NCBI RefSeq assembly: GCF_007859945.1
Contig: NZ_SJPQ01000001.1
Span: forward strand, 62,001-126,000
DNA: 64,000 nt
From: Pseudobythopirellula maris
GTDB lineage: Bacteria > Planctomycetota > Planctomycetia > Pirellulales > Lacipirellulaceae
Reading direction: 5' to 3'
Numbering within the stretch: position 1 is the stretch's first letter; every line of letters begins with the position of its first letter. Shown here in pieces: positions 8,050 through 17,468 of the stretch. The notes under the pieces are model-generated. The model searched no databases, was not told where the DNA came from, and worked only from the letters and a program-made list of their open reading frames with translations. The translations under genes were made by a program, and so were the position numbers.

Positions 8050-11000
8050 TTAGGAGGCGAAGCGGCGTTTGAGCCGCAGTTTGTCAAAGGGCGCGACGCC
8101 CAAGGCGGCGAGCGCCAGCTGGCTCACGGCGAACGCGAGGATCCAGCTGCTCGTGGTGTTGGAGAAGCCGCCGTAGGCGTGCAGGCCGACGCCCAGCTCG
8201 TTCACGCCGAACCAGCTCCAGGTGGTGACGATGTTGCCGCCGACCATCAGCATGGCGAGGCCGGTCGGCCCGACCATCTTGCCCCAGCGCGCGTGCAGCA
8301 CCAGGGCGTTCCACAGCACGATGATCAAGGCGCCGTTTTCTTTGGGGTCCCAGCCCCAGAACCGGCCCCACGAGTCGTCGGCCCACAGGCCGCCGAGCAC
8401 CGTGCCGACAAAGCTGAAGAAGATCGCGAAGCAGAGCGTGCCGTAGGCCATGGCGATGACCTGATTGCGTTGCTGCTTGTCGAAGACGCCCAGCGCATGG
8501 CCGGCAACAAGGTAAACCGCGCCGATCGCCCCGGCGACGAACGTAGCGGCGTAGCCCAGGGTGATGCAGACCACGTGCGTGGCGAGCCAGAACTGGGTGT
8601 CGAGCACCGCCTGCAAGACGGTGAACGTGTCGCCGTCGAGCGACAGGAAGTAGGCCACCAACAGCGACGTGAAGCCCAGCAGCGAGGAGAGCACCGTGCC
8701 GATGCCCATCTTGTGGATCGCCTCGAACGCCAAGCCGAACACGACCGCCGCCCAGGCGATGAACACGGCCGACGAGTAGAGATTCGTCACGGGCGGGCGG
8801 CCCGAGATGTAGATCCGGCCCACCAGCGCCAGGGTGTGGACGATGAGCGTGACGGCCACCACGGCCGTCGCGGCGCGGCCCAGCGGCCGGCTCCAGCCGA
8901 GCCACGAGAGCGTGGTGAGCAGGAACGCCACGAGGTAAGTCACCGCGCAGTAGTAGAACGGGCTGAAGGCGTTGAAGCGGGTTTCGAACACGAGCTTGTC
9001 GGGGCGCAGCCGCTCGGCGGCGGCCAGTTCCGCGCCCGCACCGTCGCTCGCCTCGATGTAGTCGTTAAGAGCGAGCTGCAGCTCGGCGAGCTCGGTGTTG
9101 AAGCGGGTCGCGTCGTCGCGAGCGTAGGCGCCGAGCAACGCCGACCAGTGGGCCGTGATGGGATCGCCCTGCCGTCTCTGCACGCGATTGAAGAGGTCCG
9201 TCAGCTCCGCCTCGAAGAGGGTGAGCCACTCGCCCGGCTTGTCGCTCGAGGGCGCCACACGCGGCGCCCCGGCGCGGGCGAGCGCGGCGGCTTGGCTGCG
9301 GGCGGCGGCCACGTCAGTGCGGATCGATTCGGGGTCCATGCCGATCTGAGGAGAACCGAAGGCGTTCAGCGTGCGGTGGTACAGGCTCAGCTTCGTGGCG
9401 AGCTGAAGCGTGCGGACCTGCACCAACGAGCGCTCGGCTTCCGGCAGCTGATCCGCCAGCTGCACCTGCCGGCTGAGCTCGTCGCGATTCTGAGTGACCT
9501 CGCCGTAGGTGTAGCGGAACGAGCCGGGGCGCGACTCGAGGCCGAGCATCTGCAGCACCTCGGGGTGCTCGATGCGGAAAACGCGGTGGGTCTTGAGATT
9601 GTCGGAGCCGGTCGCCGCGTCGAGCAGCCACTCGGTCGCCGGCGTGTCGCCCCGGTCGCTCTTGACCACTTGCCGGCCGGAGAGGATCTGCAGCGTGTTG
9701 CGCGCCAGCGTGTCGAGCGGCTTGACGCGTCCGCCGTCGACCACGGGCAAAGCGCCGGCCGTCACGAGGCGCATGGCGCCGGGCGGGTCGGCGGGCGGGC
9801 GCGCCTTGCCCGCGAGGTAGCCGCCCCAAACAACCGCCATCAGCAACGGGAACCAAACCTCCGGCCTCCGCCACGCGCCTGGGGCGAGCCAGCCGCTCGC
9901 TCCGCGATCGGCCGAGGCCTTGGCCTCCTCGCGCGCGAGTCGCTCCTGCCGGCGGCGGACAAACCTCGCGAGCGTCAGGCCGAAGTGCGCGAGCATGCCG
10001 AGCATCAGCAGCATGCAGGCGACGTAGGGGATCATCCAGCCGGTGTTCGACACGACCTGCAGCACGGTGGCGCGCTCCGTGGCGTTGTCGAAGCCCGACT
10101 GGTAGTAGGTGTCGCCGCGGTAGCGCAGCGGGTTGTTCATCCAGATCTTGACCTCACGGTCGACGCCGCGCTGGGGGTCGTCGAGCACCACGTCCGAAGA
10201 GTAATTCTTCGGCGTGTTGGTGCCGACGTAGCGGTCGAACCGGAAGTCGGTGAGTGTGAGCGAGTACGGTTTGTAGTGGCGCACGAAACGCAGAGCGAGT
10301 TCGCGCGGCCCCGCCGTGGTTTCGACGGTCTGGTCGGTGAGCCCCACCTCGCCGCCGGCCGGCAGCTTGTAGAACGACGCCGAAACTAGCCGCACGCCGA
10401 GCGACTCGCCCGACTCGTTGTCGATGAGCTCGATGTAGGCCGAAGGCAGGTTGATGCCGGCGCCATCGCCCACGCCCGAGGCCGAGCCGACCGGCGTCGA
10501 GCCGACGGTGAGGCCGGCCCCGGCGGTCGCGGGGTTGGCGGCGGTCCCCGCCACGTCGGCCGTCACACCGCCGAGCACCGAGTTCTTGTCGAAACGGACC
10601 ACACGGACCGCGAACGGCAAATCGGGGTGCGTGATCGGTTCTTCGGATTGAGCCGCCTTGGCGAGCATCCACTCGGGGACGACCGTCACGCGGTCCCGCT
10701 CGCCATTTTCCGCACCGCTGAGGCGTTCGACGACCGCCAATTCGGTCGAGCGGATGTCGTAGGCGTAGTTGACCGTCTCGCCCTCGGCGATCCGCATCTG
10801 GGCCTCGTCGGCCGTCAGGCCGGTGACCAGTTCGCCCGCCATCAGCAGCGCCACGCCGGCGTGCAGCAGCACGATGCCGGCCCGCTTATGGAAAACCAGC
10901 CAGCAGCCCCACAGCAAGATCGCCCCGGCCGCGGCGCCCTTGGTTAATTGCCAAAGGATCCGCAGGCCGGCGTCGTCGATCTTCGCCTCGGGGTTGGCGA

Positions 11001-11676
11001 AGAGCCAAGCGGCGAGCGCAAGCACCACGGCGTCGGCGATCGTGGCGAGCCACCATTCGGCGCGCGGCGTTTTATCGAAGTTGTGCACCGACCAGAAGGC
11101 GCCCGCCAGGGCGAGCCCCGCTAGGGAGGCCCGCAGGCCGTGCCACAGCAGCGTGCACATGGTGGGCGAGAGCTGGCTCTCGAGCGCGTCGTCCATGCCG
11201 CTGATCACCACCCCGGCGGTGGCGGCGACGCCGATGGCGAGCACGCCCAGTCCGAGCCGCAAGGGCCAGCCGCGGGCGGTCGCCTTGAACCGCACGGCGT
11301 GGGCGGTCAGTAGGTTCACGGCCATCAGCGTGCCGATCAGCTTGCCGCCCGGGAACAGGAACCCGCCGGTGATCGGCTGGGGCTCCGCCTTGGTGAACAT
11401 CTCGATGAGCCGGGCGAAGGCCTGCCACTCGAAGTGGGCAAACCAAACGCGGAAGTAGCCGTGGTTGACCACGTACCACACGTCGTGATCGACCTGCGCC
11501 AGAGTGCCCATGAAGACCAGGAAGATCGTCGCCGCGAACAACGCGACCGTCAGCCGCAACGACGAGAGGGCGCCGAGCAGCGAAGCCAGCGCCCCGGCCT
11601 GCTGCACGCGCCGTTCGGCGCGGGCGGCGGCCGACGCGGGGGTCGGTTCGGACTCGGACAATTCGGCGGTCGCCAT
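8050..11676 (-). CDS. Fused ResB-CcsA cytochrome c maturation protein (system II)
   Basis: In this 1208-residue polytopic protein, about residues 20-620 match ResB/CcsB: an N-terminal span ending in [12 protein letters not shown], four membrane segments, and a large periplasmic domain. The C-terminal part is CcsA/ResC, with the haem-handling WWD motif [11 protein letters not shown] at about residues 1100-1112 and conserved periplasmic segments ([10 protein letters not shown]). System II exports haem and attaches it to CXXCH motifs of c-type cytochromes. Separate CcsB and CcsA are usual, and natural fusions are known in some epsilonproteobacteria and Bacteroidetes. A long insert with its own helices lies between the halves (about residues 640-880). 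The di-haem peroxidase encoded nearby is a plausible client. Confidence 0.92.
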   Translation of the reverse strand: MATAELSESEPTPASAAARAERRVQQAGALASLLGALSSLRLTVALFAATIFLVFMGTLAQVDHDVWYVVNHGYFRVWFAHFEWQAFARLIEMFTKAEPQPITGGFLFPGGKLIGTLMAVNLLTAHAVRFKATARGWPLRLGLGVLAIGVAATAGVVISGMDDALESQLSPTMCTLLWHGLRASLAGLALAGAFWSVHNFDKTPRAEWWLATIADAVVLALAAWLFANPEAKIDDAGLRILWQLTKGAAAGAILLWGCWLVFHKRAGIVLLHAGVALLMAGELVTGLTADEAQMRIAEGETVNYAYDIRSTELAVVERLSGAENGERDRVTVVPEWMLAKAAQSEEPITHPDLPFAVRVVRFDKNSVLGGVTADVAGTAANPATAGAGLTVGSTPVGSASGVGDGAGINLPSAYIELIDNESGESLGVRLVSASFYKLPAGGEVGLTDQTVETTAGPRELALRFVRHYKPYSLTLTDFRFDRYVGTNTPKNYSSDVVLDDPQRGVDREVKIWMNNPLRYRGDTYYQSGFDNATERATVLQVVSNTGWMIPYVACMLLMLGMLAHFGLTLARFVRRRQERLAREEAKASADRGASGWLAPGAWRRPEVWFPLLMAVVWGGYLAGKARPPADPPGAMRLVTAGALPVVDGGRVKPLDTLARNTLQILSGRQVVKSDRGDTPATEWLLDAATGSDNLKTHRVFRIEHPEVLQMLGLESRPGSFRYTYGEVTQNRDELSRQVQLADQLPEAERSLVQVRTLQLATKLSLYHRTLNAFGSPQIGMDPESIRTDVAAARSQAAALARAGAPRVAPSSDKPGEWLTLFEAELTDLFNRVQRRQGDPITAHWSALLGAYARDDATRFNTELAELQLALNDYIEASDGAGAELAAAERLRPDKLVFETRFNAFSPFYYCAVTYLVAFLLTTLSWLGWSRPLGRAATAVVAVTLIVHTLALVGRIYISGRPPVTNLYSSAVFIAWAAVVFGLAFEAIHKMGIGTVLSSLLGFTSLLVAYFLSLDGDTFTVLQAVLDTQFWLATHVVCITLGYAATFVAGAIGAVYLVAGHALGVFDKQQRNQVIAMAYGTLCFAIFFSFVGTVLGGLWADDSWGRFWGWDPKENGALIIVLWNALVLHARWGKMVGPTGLAMLMVGGNIVTTWSWFGVNELGVGLHAYGGFSNTTSSWILAFAVSQLALAALGVAPFDKLRLKRRFAS

Positions 11677-11787
11677 AAATGAGACTCTTGGTAGATCACT
11701 CCCTCCCGTTCATCGAGAGGGCCGGAGTGGGGGTGAGCGGGTGCGGTGTGTCGCACCACCCTTGTTCTCCCCACGTGGGAGGAGACG

Positions 11788-12912
11788 CTATTCGAACCGG
11801 ATCGACTCGAGCCACTCGCGGAACCGTTCGCGCTCGGCGTCGGCAGTCGCGTTCGGGCCGCGGAGCTTAAAGAACCAGACGCTCTCGCCGCGCTGGGTCA
11901 TCGCGGCGAGGGTCGTTTGGTCTGGCCCCACCAGTTGGGCGTACGTCGCCGGGCTGCCGGCGATCTCGATCGCTTCGGTCTCGGTGTCCAAGTCTTCTTG
12001 TGTCGTCGCGGCGAGACCCACTTCGCCGCGCCAGCGGTTGATGTTCTCTAACGGGTCGCCCATCGCTCCGGTCGCCGGGAAGACGAAAGCGGTCACCTCG
12101 GCGTCGCCCGCGGCCAGCGAGGCTTTGCGCATCGCGCTGCCCGGCTTGTCGGCCCACGCCTCGGGACGGTCGAAGGCGAGTGTCTCACCCGCCGATTGCG
12201 CGGCGAAAATCGGTCGCGTTGCGGAGATCGGCGGCGCCTTGGCGGCGGCCGACGCGAACGGCGGCGTCATGCCGCCCGCATCGAAGCTGCCGTTTGCTTC
12301 AACGAGAACAGCCCGTTCGGCAGCCCCGCCAAGCGGCACGGCGACCTCGTCGAGCGCGGAGGGGACCACCGGGGCGAGGCCCAGCTGACCGAGCCAACGG
12401 TTCGTGTTGCCGAGCACTTGGACCGGCCAATCGTCCACCAGCGGCAGGCCGATGACGCTTATCTCGATAGGATCGCCCTCGCCCGATTCGCTCGGGCTGG
12501 GGACGCGGAGCGTGGCCAAACGCATCTGGCCGCCCGGTTCCTCGGTCCATCCGGCGGGCAGCTCCCACTGGGGGCGGCCGTTTTCCACGGTGACCGATCG
12601 GTAGAAGTTGCGGATCGCGTCGGCCGCCCCGTCGACGGCTTCAATCGGGGCCACGGCTTTGAGGAACCACGCCTTGCTCTCGCCGGGCAGCATGGCCGCC
12701 AGCATGCGGTGCGTCGGCTCGCCGGTCGACTGCGAGACGCCGGCAGGCGAGTCCGTGCTCGGCTCCGCGCCCGTCTGAGCAGCCGGTGGCTGCTCGGGGC
12801 GGTCGACCGTGTAGGTGCGGATCTCTTCTTGCGGCCGGCAACCAACAAAAGGCAAGACGCAAGCGAGTGCGAACATCGTTCGCACAGCCAAACGGACAAT
12901 GGAGGAACGCAT
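11788..12912 (-). CDS. Lipoprotein with two similar domains, function unknown
   Basis: The 374-residue product begins with a signal peptide ending in LPFVGC (Cys25), a lipobox for lipid attachment. Two regions look like repeats of one fold: about 65-215 (NRWLGQLGLAPVV core) and about 245-370 (NRWRGEVGLAATT core). Each contains an aromatic helix near KAWFLK or VWFFKL. The gene lies 111 bp upstream of the ResB-CcsA fusion on the same strand. This suggests a shared transcript and a possible role at the cell envelope near cytochrome maturation, but that is inference. I do not recognise a characterised family. Confidence 0.75.
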   Translation of the reverse strand: MRSSIVRLAVRTMFALACVLPFVGCRPQEEIRTYTVDRPEQPPAAQTGAEPSTDSPAGVSQSTGEPTHRMLAAMLPGESKAWFLKAVAPIEAVDGAADAIRNFYRSVTVENGRPQWELPAGWTEEPGGQMRLATLRVPSPSESGEGDPIEISVIGLPLVDDWPVQVLGNTNRWLGQLGLAPVVPSALDEVAVPLGGAAERAVLVEANGSFDAGGMTPPFASAAAKAPPISATRPIFAAQSAGETLAFDRPEAWADKPGSAMRKASLAAGDAEVTAFVFPATGAMGDPLENINRWRGEVGLAATTQEDLDTETEAIEIAGSPATYAQLVGPDQTTLAAMTQRGESVWFFKLRGPNATADAERERFREWLESIRFE

Positions 12913-13081
12913 ATAGTCGGTCGAGGCACTCGGGGAGGATCGGCGTAACGGCGCCCCCCCGTACGGGCGGCGCCTGAAGAGCCCCCGATTATACGGCTTC
13001 GTACCATGGCGGGCCTAGCCGAGACCCGCAGCGTCAGATTGACACACCCCGACCCCGATTGGAGTGCCCGATTGGAGTGAC

Positions 13082-13093
13082 AGCCTATAGGCT
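13082..13093. promoter_or_regulatory. 12-bp perfect palindrome (possible operator)
   Basis: The sequence agcctataggct is a perfect palindrome in the 249-bp gap between the membrane-anchored HTH gene and the lipoprotein gene. Just upstream, ccgattggagtg occurs twice in a row at about 13056-13080. These could be binding sites for the lipoprotein-ResB promoter, but no promoter elements are convincing. Confidence 0.3.
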
Positions 13094-13161
13094 TTGTCGT
13101 CGGACGCGCAGAACGCCGTCACTTCGACCGATCGGCAGCCCTCACCCCCCCGGCGGCCGGC

Positions 13162-14625
13162 TCAGCCGCCGCCCAGGCTCCGCAGGCCTTCCATCAACGA
13201 GCTGTTGAGCGAATACGGTTCGTCAAAGCTCCAGATACTCTGCAGCAGGTCGATCGCCATGATGCCGCACAGACACATCATCAAGAAAGTGCAGCCCATG
13301 AAGATCATAATCCACAGCGGGAAGTGGATCTCTTGGGTGGCGTAGGCCGCTGGTGCGGCGCCAGCCGAGAGGCCTCCGGCAGCGGCGTCGGAGACGCCAA
13401 AGCCTTCTTCGCTCAAGCCTGTGTCTTCTCCGAGCGGCTCTTCGGCTAGCGGTGCGTCTTCGAACACCACCGAGGCGGAAGATGCGCTGGCGAAAGACTC
13501 CGACGCTCCCAACCCCGAAGCGGCCGCCAGGTCGACCCCCGACAAGCCGGAGCCCGAGTCGGGCGAGAGGGCGTCGCCCAGGTCGAGCGACGAGCCAACG
13601 GCGGACCCGCCCAGCTCGATCGGCGGGGCGTCGAGGGCGATGCCCGAGTCCGAGGGGCTCAGGTTGATGCCGCTGTCGCCGGGAGACAACGAGAGGTCGC
13701 TGTCCGTGTCGCCCAAGACAACGTCGTCTTGCTCGTCGTCGGCGAGCTCCAGCGAATCGATGCCCGACAGGCCCGAGACGCTGCCGATGCCCGATAGCGA
13801 GGGGAGCTCGCCGGTGCGCGACGCCATTTCGTCCGGCAAGATATCGCTGCCCGAACCGGAGCCGTCGTCCGCGTCGAGCTCGAGACTCGACAGCGCGTCG
13901 CCGGAGGACTTGGCGGGAATGCTTGCGCTCGATTCGCCTTCGAGATCGAGTTCCAACTCCTCGACGTCCTTGAACGCCTCGGCCGGGCTGGCGTTGTCCG
14001 AGGAGCCGCCGAGCACTTCCGAGCCGCCCAGTTCCGCGTCGAGCACGTCGGAAACACTGGAGGCGAGCTTCACGTCGCTCGTGCCCGCCCCGTTGTCGTC
14101 TTCGATCGTCAGATCGAGGTCGAGGTCGCCGTCGCCCAGGTCGTCTTTGCCCAATGCGGCGTCGCTGAGGTCCGCCTTGCCGATGATCGTGCTGGGCGAG
14201 TGGGGGATCGATTCGCCGAGCTCTTCCTCGCTGAGCAGGATCGACTCGGCGTCGTCGCCGTCGGCCAGCGGCTCGATGTCGAGCACGTCGTCGTCCTCGT
14301 CGGCGGGGGCCTTGGACTCGGCCTTCTTATCGTCCTTGTCCTCGTCGCCGAGCGAGAAGTCGAGCGACGACAGCTCGTCGGAACCAACCAACTCGAGGTC
14401 GCTCGGTTCGGCGAGGCCGAATTCGCTCAGGCCACCCGACGGCTCGGGCTCGTCGCCCGGCAGGCCTTTCTCGGCGAAGGATTCAATGTCTTCGGTGCGG
14501 AACTTCCAGCTCGCTCCGTCGCGGTAAGCGCGGAGGTCGCCCTTCTCGCGCAGGGCGTTGAGCTTTTCCTTGTCGACGCCGAGCTTCGTGGCGGCGTCGT
14601 CCAGTCCGATGAATTTCTGAGACAT
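13162..14625 (-). CDS. Excisionase-type HTH protein with acidic linker and C-terminal membrane anchor
   Basis: This 487-residue protein has three parts. Residues 1-55 form a MerR/excisionase-like helix-turn-helix (GLDDAATKLGVDKEKLNALREKGDLRAYRDG followed by WKFRTEDIESF). Residues 56-415 are strongly acidic and rich in Ser, Asp, Leu and Gly, with recurring short motifs such as SDISLS-like and LELD repeats. Residues about 430-455 form a membrane segment (LWIMIFMGCTFLMMCLCGI). A DNA-binding head tethered to the membrane by a disordered linker is unusual; I know the architecture from planctomycete genomes but not its function. The gene follows a small secreted protein gene on the same strand. Confidence 0.8.
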   Translation of the reverse strand: MSQKFIGLDDAATKLGVDKEKLNALREKGDLRAYRDGASWKFRTEDIESFAEKGLPGDEPEPSGGLSEFGLAEPSDLELVGSDELSSLDFSLGDEDKDDKKAESKAPADEDDDVLDIEPLADGDDAESILLSEEELGESIPHSPSTIIGKADLSDAALGKDDLGDGDLDLDLTIEDDNGAGTSDVKLASSVSDVLDAELGGSEVLGGSSDNASPAEAFKDVEELELDLEGESSASIPAKSSGDALSSLELDADDGSGSGSDILPDEMASRTGELPSLSGIGSVSGLSGIDSLELADDEQDDVVLGDTDSDLSLSPGDSGINLSPSDSGIALDAPPIELGGSAVGSSLDLGDALSPDSGSGLSGVDLAAASGLGASESFASASSASVVFEDAPLAEEPLGEDTGLSEEGFGVSDAAAGGLSAGAAPAAYATQEIHFPLWIMIFMGCTFLMMCLCGIMAIDLLQSIWSFDEPYSLNSSLMEGLRSLGGG

Positions 14626-14700
14626 CGCGTTTCGCGTAGGAGTTGGGTGTGCGGGCGACCTCCTGTCACGACGCGGCGGGTTGGTGTTTCTCTGTTCGAA

Positions 14701-14729
14701 TCACACGCCTATGAGCGGTTGGCGTGTGA
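14701..14729 (-). terminator. Hairpin between the small secreted protein gene and the HTH gene
   Basis: The arms tcacacgcc (14701-14709) and ggcgtgtga (14721-14729) pair perfectly over 9 bp with an 11-nt loop. It lies directly after the TAA stop (14733-14735) of the leftward gene. No U-run follows on that strand, so it may be Rho-type or a processing hairpin rather than a classic intrinsic terminator. Confidence 0.5.
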
Positions 14730-14732
14730 CTC

Positions 14733-15098
14733 TTAACGATTCAGGCCGGCTCGCACATCCTGCGGGGTCGGCTTCTCGGTGTTGTATTCCGTCATCTTCA
14801 GGTCCCAGCTGACGGGACGCACGCTCATGAGTTTGATTTTTCCGGTCTGCGGATCGATGTGGTACACGCCGATCGCGCGCTCGACCGTGTCGACAAGCAC
14901 CAGCGTGTGCGGGGCGCCCTGGCTGGTGATCACGTGCGAGACCACGCCCGGCGCTGCGCCCCCCTGAGCCTCGCCCGCCTGGGCGGCCAACGCAGGGGCG
15001 CCGGTTGGGTCGAGCGGGCTAAACTGCGCGGGGGCAAGCCCCGCCAAGCACCCGACCAAAACCAACGCTAGCCAAAGCCTCTTCGTGATGCGTCTCAT
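14733..15098 (-). CDS. Small secreted protein of unknown function
   Basis: Starting at MRRITKRLW (15098) gives 121 residues with a signal peptide whose probable cleavage is after the APA in GLAPAQF. An AAGGAAGG stretch 8-15 bases upstream supports this start over an earlier Met at 15146. The C-terminal half (THVITSQGAPHTLVLVDT, ERAIGVYHIDPQTGKIKLMS) contains a predicted beta-hairpin and resembles planctomycete proteins that follow bound-metal or metabolite readouts, but I cannot name a family. It lies directly upstream of the HTH-anchor gene. Confidence 0.65.
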   Translation of the reverse strand: MRRITKRLWLALVLVGCLAGLAPAQFSPLDPTGAPALAAQAGEAQGGAAPGVVSHVITSQGAPHTLVLVDTVERAIGVYHIDPQTGKIKLMSVRPVSWDLKMTEYNTEKPTPQDVRAGLNR

Positions 15099-15381
15099 GG
15101 GTCCGCCTTCCTTGGTTCCACGGATTGGAGGCGGGAAGGCCGCCATGCGACGCTTCCCTCATTCTAAAAGCGGGGCATCGGGGATCAAGCTAAATTGCCT
15201 ATCCCCCAGAGTTTAGGGCGACCGGGCCAACCCGCTCAACCCGCCCAAACCCCACGGGCGTCACCGTATCAGGCCGCAGCAAAGGTCGGCAAGCTCGGTC
15301 GCCTTGCCGATGGGCCCCCGATCGGCGGCGGAAGTGGGCCAGCCGGCTTGCACACGACACCCGCCGCGTTAGGCTCACCGC

Positions 15382-16257
15382 ATGCCCCAAGACACTCCCA
15401 AGACCGCCCCCCCCGCGGCGCCCGCCCCCGAGGCCGCCGAGCGGCTCGATTTCGCTCGACAAATCGCCCTGGAGGCCGGAGCGGTCACGCTCCAGCATTT
15501 CCGCAGCAAATCGCTCAGCGTCGACCGCAAGAGCGATGATTCGCCGGTCACGATCGCCGACCGCGACGCCGAGGAACTGCTCCGCAAGCGGATCTCCGAG
15601 CGGTTTCCCGATGACGCGATCCTCGGAGAGGAGTTCGGAGAGAAGCCGGGTGTCAGCGGTCTGCGATGGGTCCTCGATCCGATCGACGGCACCAAGTCGT
15701 TCATCCACGGTGCGCCGCTCTACACCACGCTGATCGCTGTGCTCGACGAGCGGGAAGCCGAATCCGCTGCCGGCGAGCCGCTGCTGGGCGTCATCAATGC
15801 GCCCGCCACGGGTGAGACGGTCTGGGCCGCAGTGGGCGGGGGCTGCTGGTCGGAAGACCGCGGCGTTGGTGGTCGCGACGCCGAGGCGCCGACCCGTTGC
15901 CGCGTCTCTTCGACCGAGGCACTGGCAGAGGGCCTGCTGCTCACCACCGCAGCGCGGACCTTCCGCCGACGCGAGCCCGACGCCTTCGACGTTTACACGT
16001 CGCTGCAGGACAAGTCTCGGCTCACACGCACCTGGGGCGACGCCTACGGCTACCTGATGGTCGCGACCGGCAGAGCCGAGGTGATGATCGACGCCGAAAT
16101 GAGCCTGTGGGACGCCGCCGCCCTTAAGCCGATCATCGAAGAGGCGGGGGGCCGCTTCTGCGACTGGAGCGGCGAGGCGACGGTCCACTCGGGCGAGGCG
16201 ATCGCCACGAATGGCCTCGTGGCGGATGAGGTGCTGGCCCACACCCGGGGGAGATAG
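15382..16257 (+). CDS. Inositol-monophosphatase-family phosphatase (probable HisN-type histidinol phosphatase)
   Basis: This 291-residue protein has the family's metal-binding motifs: GEEFGE (Glu ligands), WVLDPIDGTKSFIHG (the DPIDGT signature) and the C-terminal WDAAALKPIIEEAGG. The linking segments (YTTLIAVLD, TWGDAYGYLMVATGRAEVMID) read most like the HisN-type histidinol-phosphate phosphatases of the inositol monophosphatase superfamily. The enzyme would dephosphorylate L-histidinol phosphate, or a sugar or inositol phosphate, using Mg2+. No his genes adjoin it, so the substrate is uncertain. The ATG at 15382 follows a gcgttaggctcaccgc leader with no strong ribosome-binding site. Confidence 0.85.
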   Translation: MPQDTPKTAPPAAPAPEAAERLDFARQIALEAGAVTLQHFRSKSLSVDRKSDDSPVTIADRDAEELLRKRISERFPDDAILGEEFGEKPGVSGLRWVLDPIDGTKSFIHGAPLYTTLIAVLDEREAESAAGEPLLGVINAPATGETVWAAVGGGCWSEDRGVGGRDAEAPTRCRVSSTEALAEGLLLTTAARTFRRREPDAFDVYTSLQDKSRLTRTWGDAYGYLMVATGRAEVMIDAEMSLWDAAALKPIIEEAGGRFCDWSGEATVHSGEAIATNGLVADEVLAHTRGR

Positions 16258-16296
16258 CTCTAGTATTGCTTCTGCCGCCGGGACGATGAGGCTTTA

Positions 16297-16596
16297 TCAA
16301 TCGAAGGATTGCTCGCCGGTTTCCCGGCTGGGGTGCAGCACTCGGCTGATGCGTACAACGCCCTCATTGGCGGCAAATCGATAGAAGATTGCGTACGTCC
16401 GATGTGAAAAGAGCCGGAAGCTTGGCGCGATATTGTCTCGTTGCGTCCCCATCTGCGGGTAAACGCGGAGCAACTCGCAAGTCGCCATCAGCCCCTCGAC
16501 GAATCGCACGGCCGTTCCGGGAGAGCGCTCGGCGAGGTAATCGAGGATATCGAGTGGGTCGTCGCGGCTGCGCTTGCTGTAGATCAGCCGCGTCAT
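16297..16596 (-). CDS. RelE/ParE-family toxin
   Basis: This 99-residue protein shows the ParE-type pattern: an N-terminal strand and helices (KRSRDDPLDILDYLAERSPGTAVRFVEGL), a hinge LLRVYPQMGTQRDN, and the strand pair FRLFSHRTYAIFYRF ending in VVRISRVLHPSRE. ParE toxins poison DNA gyrase and related RelE toxins cleave mRNA, so the exact target is open. The start overlaps the stop of the upstream antitoxin frame by 4 bp, the usual arrangement for a cotranscribed pair. Confidence 0.9.
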   Translation of the reverse strand: MTRLIYSKRSRDDPLDILDYLAERSPGTAVRFVEGLMATCELLRVYPQMGTQRDNIAPSFRLFSHRTYAIFYRFAANEGVVRISRVLHPSRETGEQSFD

Positions 16597-16871
16597 GCCG
16601 AGCGAGCGTCGATCTGCTGAGCACGCTTGAGAAGATCGGCGTGGACTCTGTCCGCTTCGAGATCGTCGGCCGCGTCGCCTTCGGCCACGAGAGATCGGAG
16701 GCGCCCGAGCGTAGCTTCGCTTTCCTCGCCGGCGACTGCCTCCAGGTGCGACAGCCGGGCCTCGGGCACGAGGAAGAAGCTAGCCTGCCCCTTCTCATCG
16801 ACCACGGGCACCGCTTCACCCGGGTGGGCGGCGGTCTCAATTCTCATTTCGTCGGTCATTCTTGCGGCCAT
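16593..16871 (-). CDS. Antitoxin partner of the ParE-like toxin
   Basis: This short acidic protein (up to 92 residues) ends with a 4-bp overlap into the toxin start. The segment SFFLVPEARLSHLEAV resembles a strand-helix dimerisation and DNA-binding start, and the acidic helical tail (DAADDLEADRVHADLLKRAQQID) is the type that wraps the toxin. The first Met is used; M6 or M9 (MRIETA) is also possible and there is no clear ribosome-binding site. Autoregulation of the pair is likely by analogy with other systems. Confidence 0.8.
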   Translation of the reverse strand: MAARMTDEMRIETAAHPGEAVPVVDEKGQASFFLVPEARLSHLEAVAGEESEATLGRLRSLVAEGDAADDLEADRVHADLLKRAQQIDARSA

Positions 16872-17145
16872 AGCGATATTTTAGCATGGGCTTGCGGCTC
16901 GAATTGTCGATTCGAGAGGAACGGCCGCGTGCGGTGTGAGGGGGGAGTGAATACAGCCGGCGAGCGACGAATATCCTCGTATTTTTGCCCTTCGCAGTGC
17001 TTTGGGAGCCATTGTGGCCCCCGAAAACTTCGTTATACTCGCAGTTTCGCGCTGACCGCCCCCGCCTAGCTATGGGGAAGTCGGTCTCAGGAAATGGACT
17101 CCTAGCGCCCAATACACCACCTATTTGACAGCGGATAACAGAGCC

Positions 17146-17418
17146 ATGGCCCGAAAGTGCGAAACCTGTGGTAAGCAGGCCCAGATGGGCAACCAGGTCA
17201 CCACGCGTGGTAAGAAGAAGTACCTCGGCGGTGTCGGCACGAAGATCACCGGCATCACCCGCCGGCAGTTCAAGCCGAACCTGCAGCGTGTGAAGGTCAA
17301 CGGCGAAGATGGCGCCGCCAAGCACATGCTCGTTTGCGTGCAATGCATCCGCAGCGGCGCGGTCGTCAAGAAGGTCCGCAGCGCCCCGTTCGTGTTGCCG
17401 ACCGCTTCGAAGTCTTAA
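17146..17418 (+). CDS. rpmB: 50S ribosomal protein L28
   Basis: The start ATG at 17146 gives MARKCETCGKQAQMG, 90 residues; an upstream in-frame start at 17125 would add only an unrelated leader. L28 is part of the large ribosomal subunit. This copy is the zinc-ribbon (C+) form: pairs C5/C8 and C64/C67 (CVQC) would hold one zinc. Many bacteria keep a C- paralogue used when zinc is scarce. It is 50 bp upstream of gatC, giving a translation-related cluster. Confidence 0.97.
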   Translation: MARKCETCGKQAQMGNQVTTRGKKKYLGGVGTKITGITRRQFKPNLQRVKVNGEDGAAKHMLVCVQCIRSGAVVKKVRSAPFVLPTASKS

Positions 17419-17428
17419 ACGTTCTTTA

Positions 17429-17442
17429 CCCCGATAGCGGGG
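17429..17442 (+). terminator. Short hairpin after rpmB
   Basis: The sequence ccccgatagcgggg can form a 5-bp stem with a 4-nt loop, and is followed after a few bases by the pyrimidine-rich tctctttgtt. It sits 11 bp past the rpmB stop and 27 bp before the gatC start, so it could attenuate read-through into gatCAB. Confidence 0.4.
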
Positions 17443-17468
17443 GCCCCTCTCTTTGTTAGGGTAGCGTT

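Noticed and set aside
8179-10389. Plus-strand frame of 736 residues over the ResB-CcsA gene
   Set aside because: It is a shadow of the true leftward gene; the translated protein is rich in Arg, Gln, His and Asp and lacks structure.
14665-14740. Possible tRNA-like cloverleaf near ctgttcgaatcacacg
   Set aside because: Only a T-loop-like string is present; the acceptor, D and anticodon stems do not pair. The hairpin at 14701-14729 explains the dyad.
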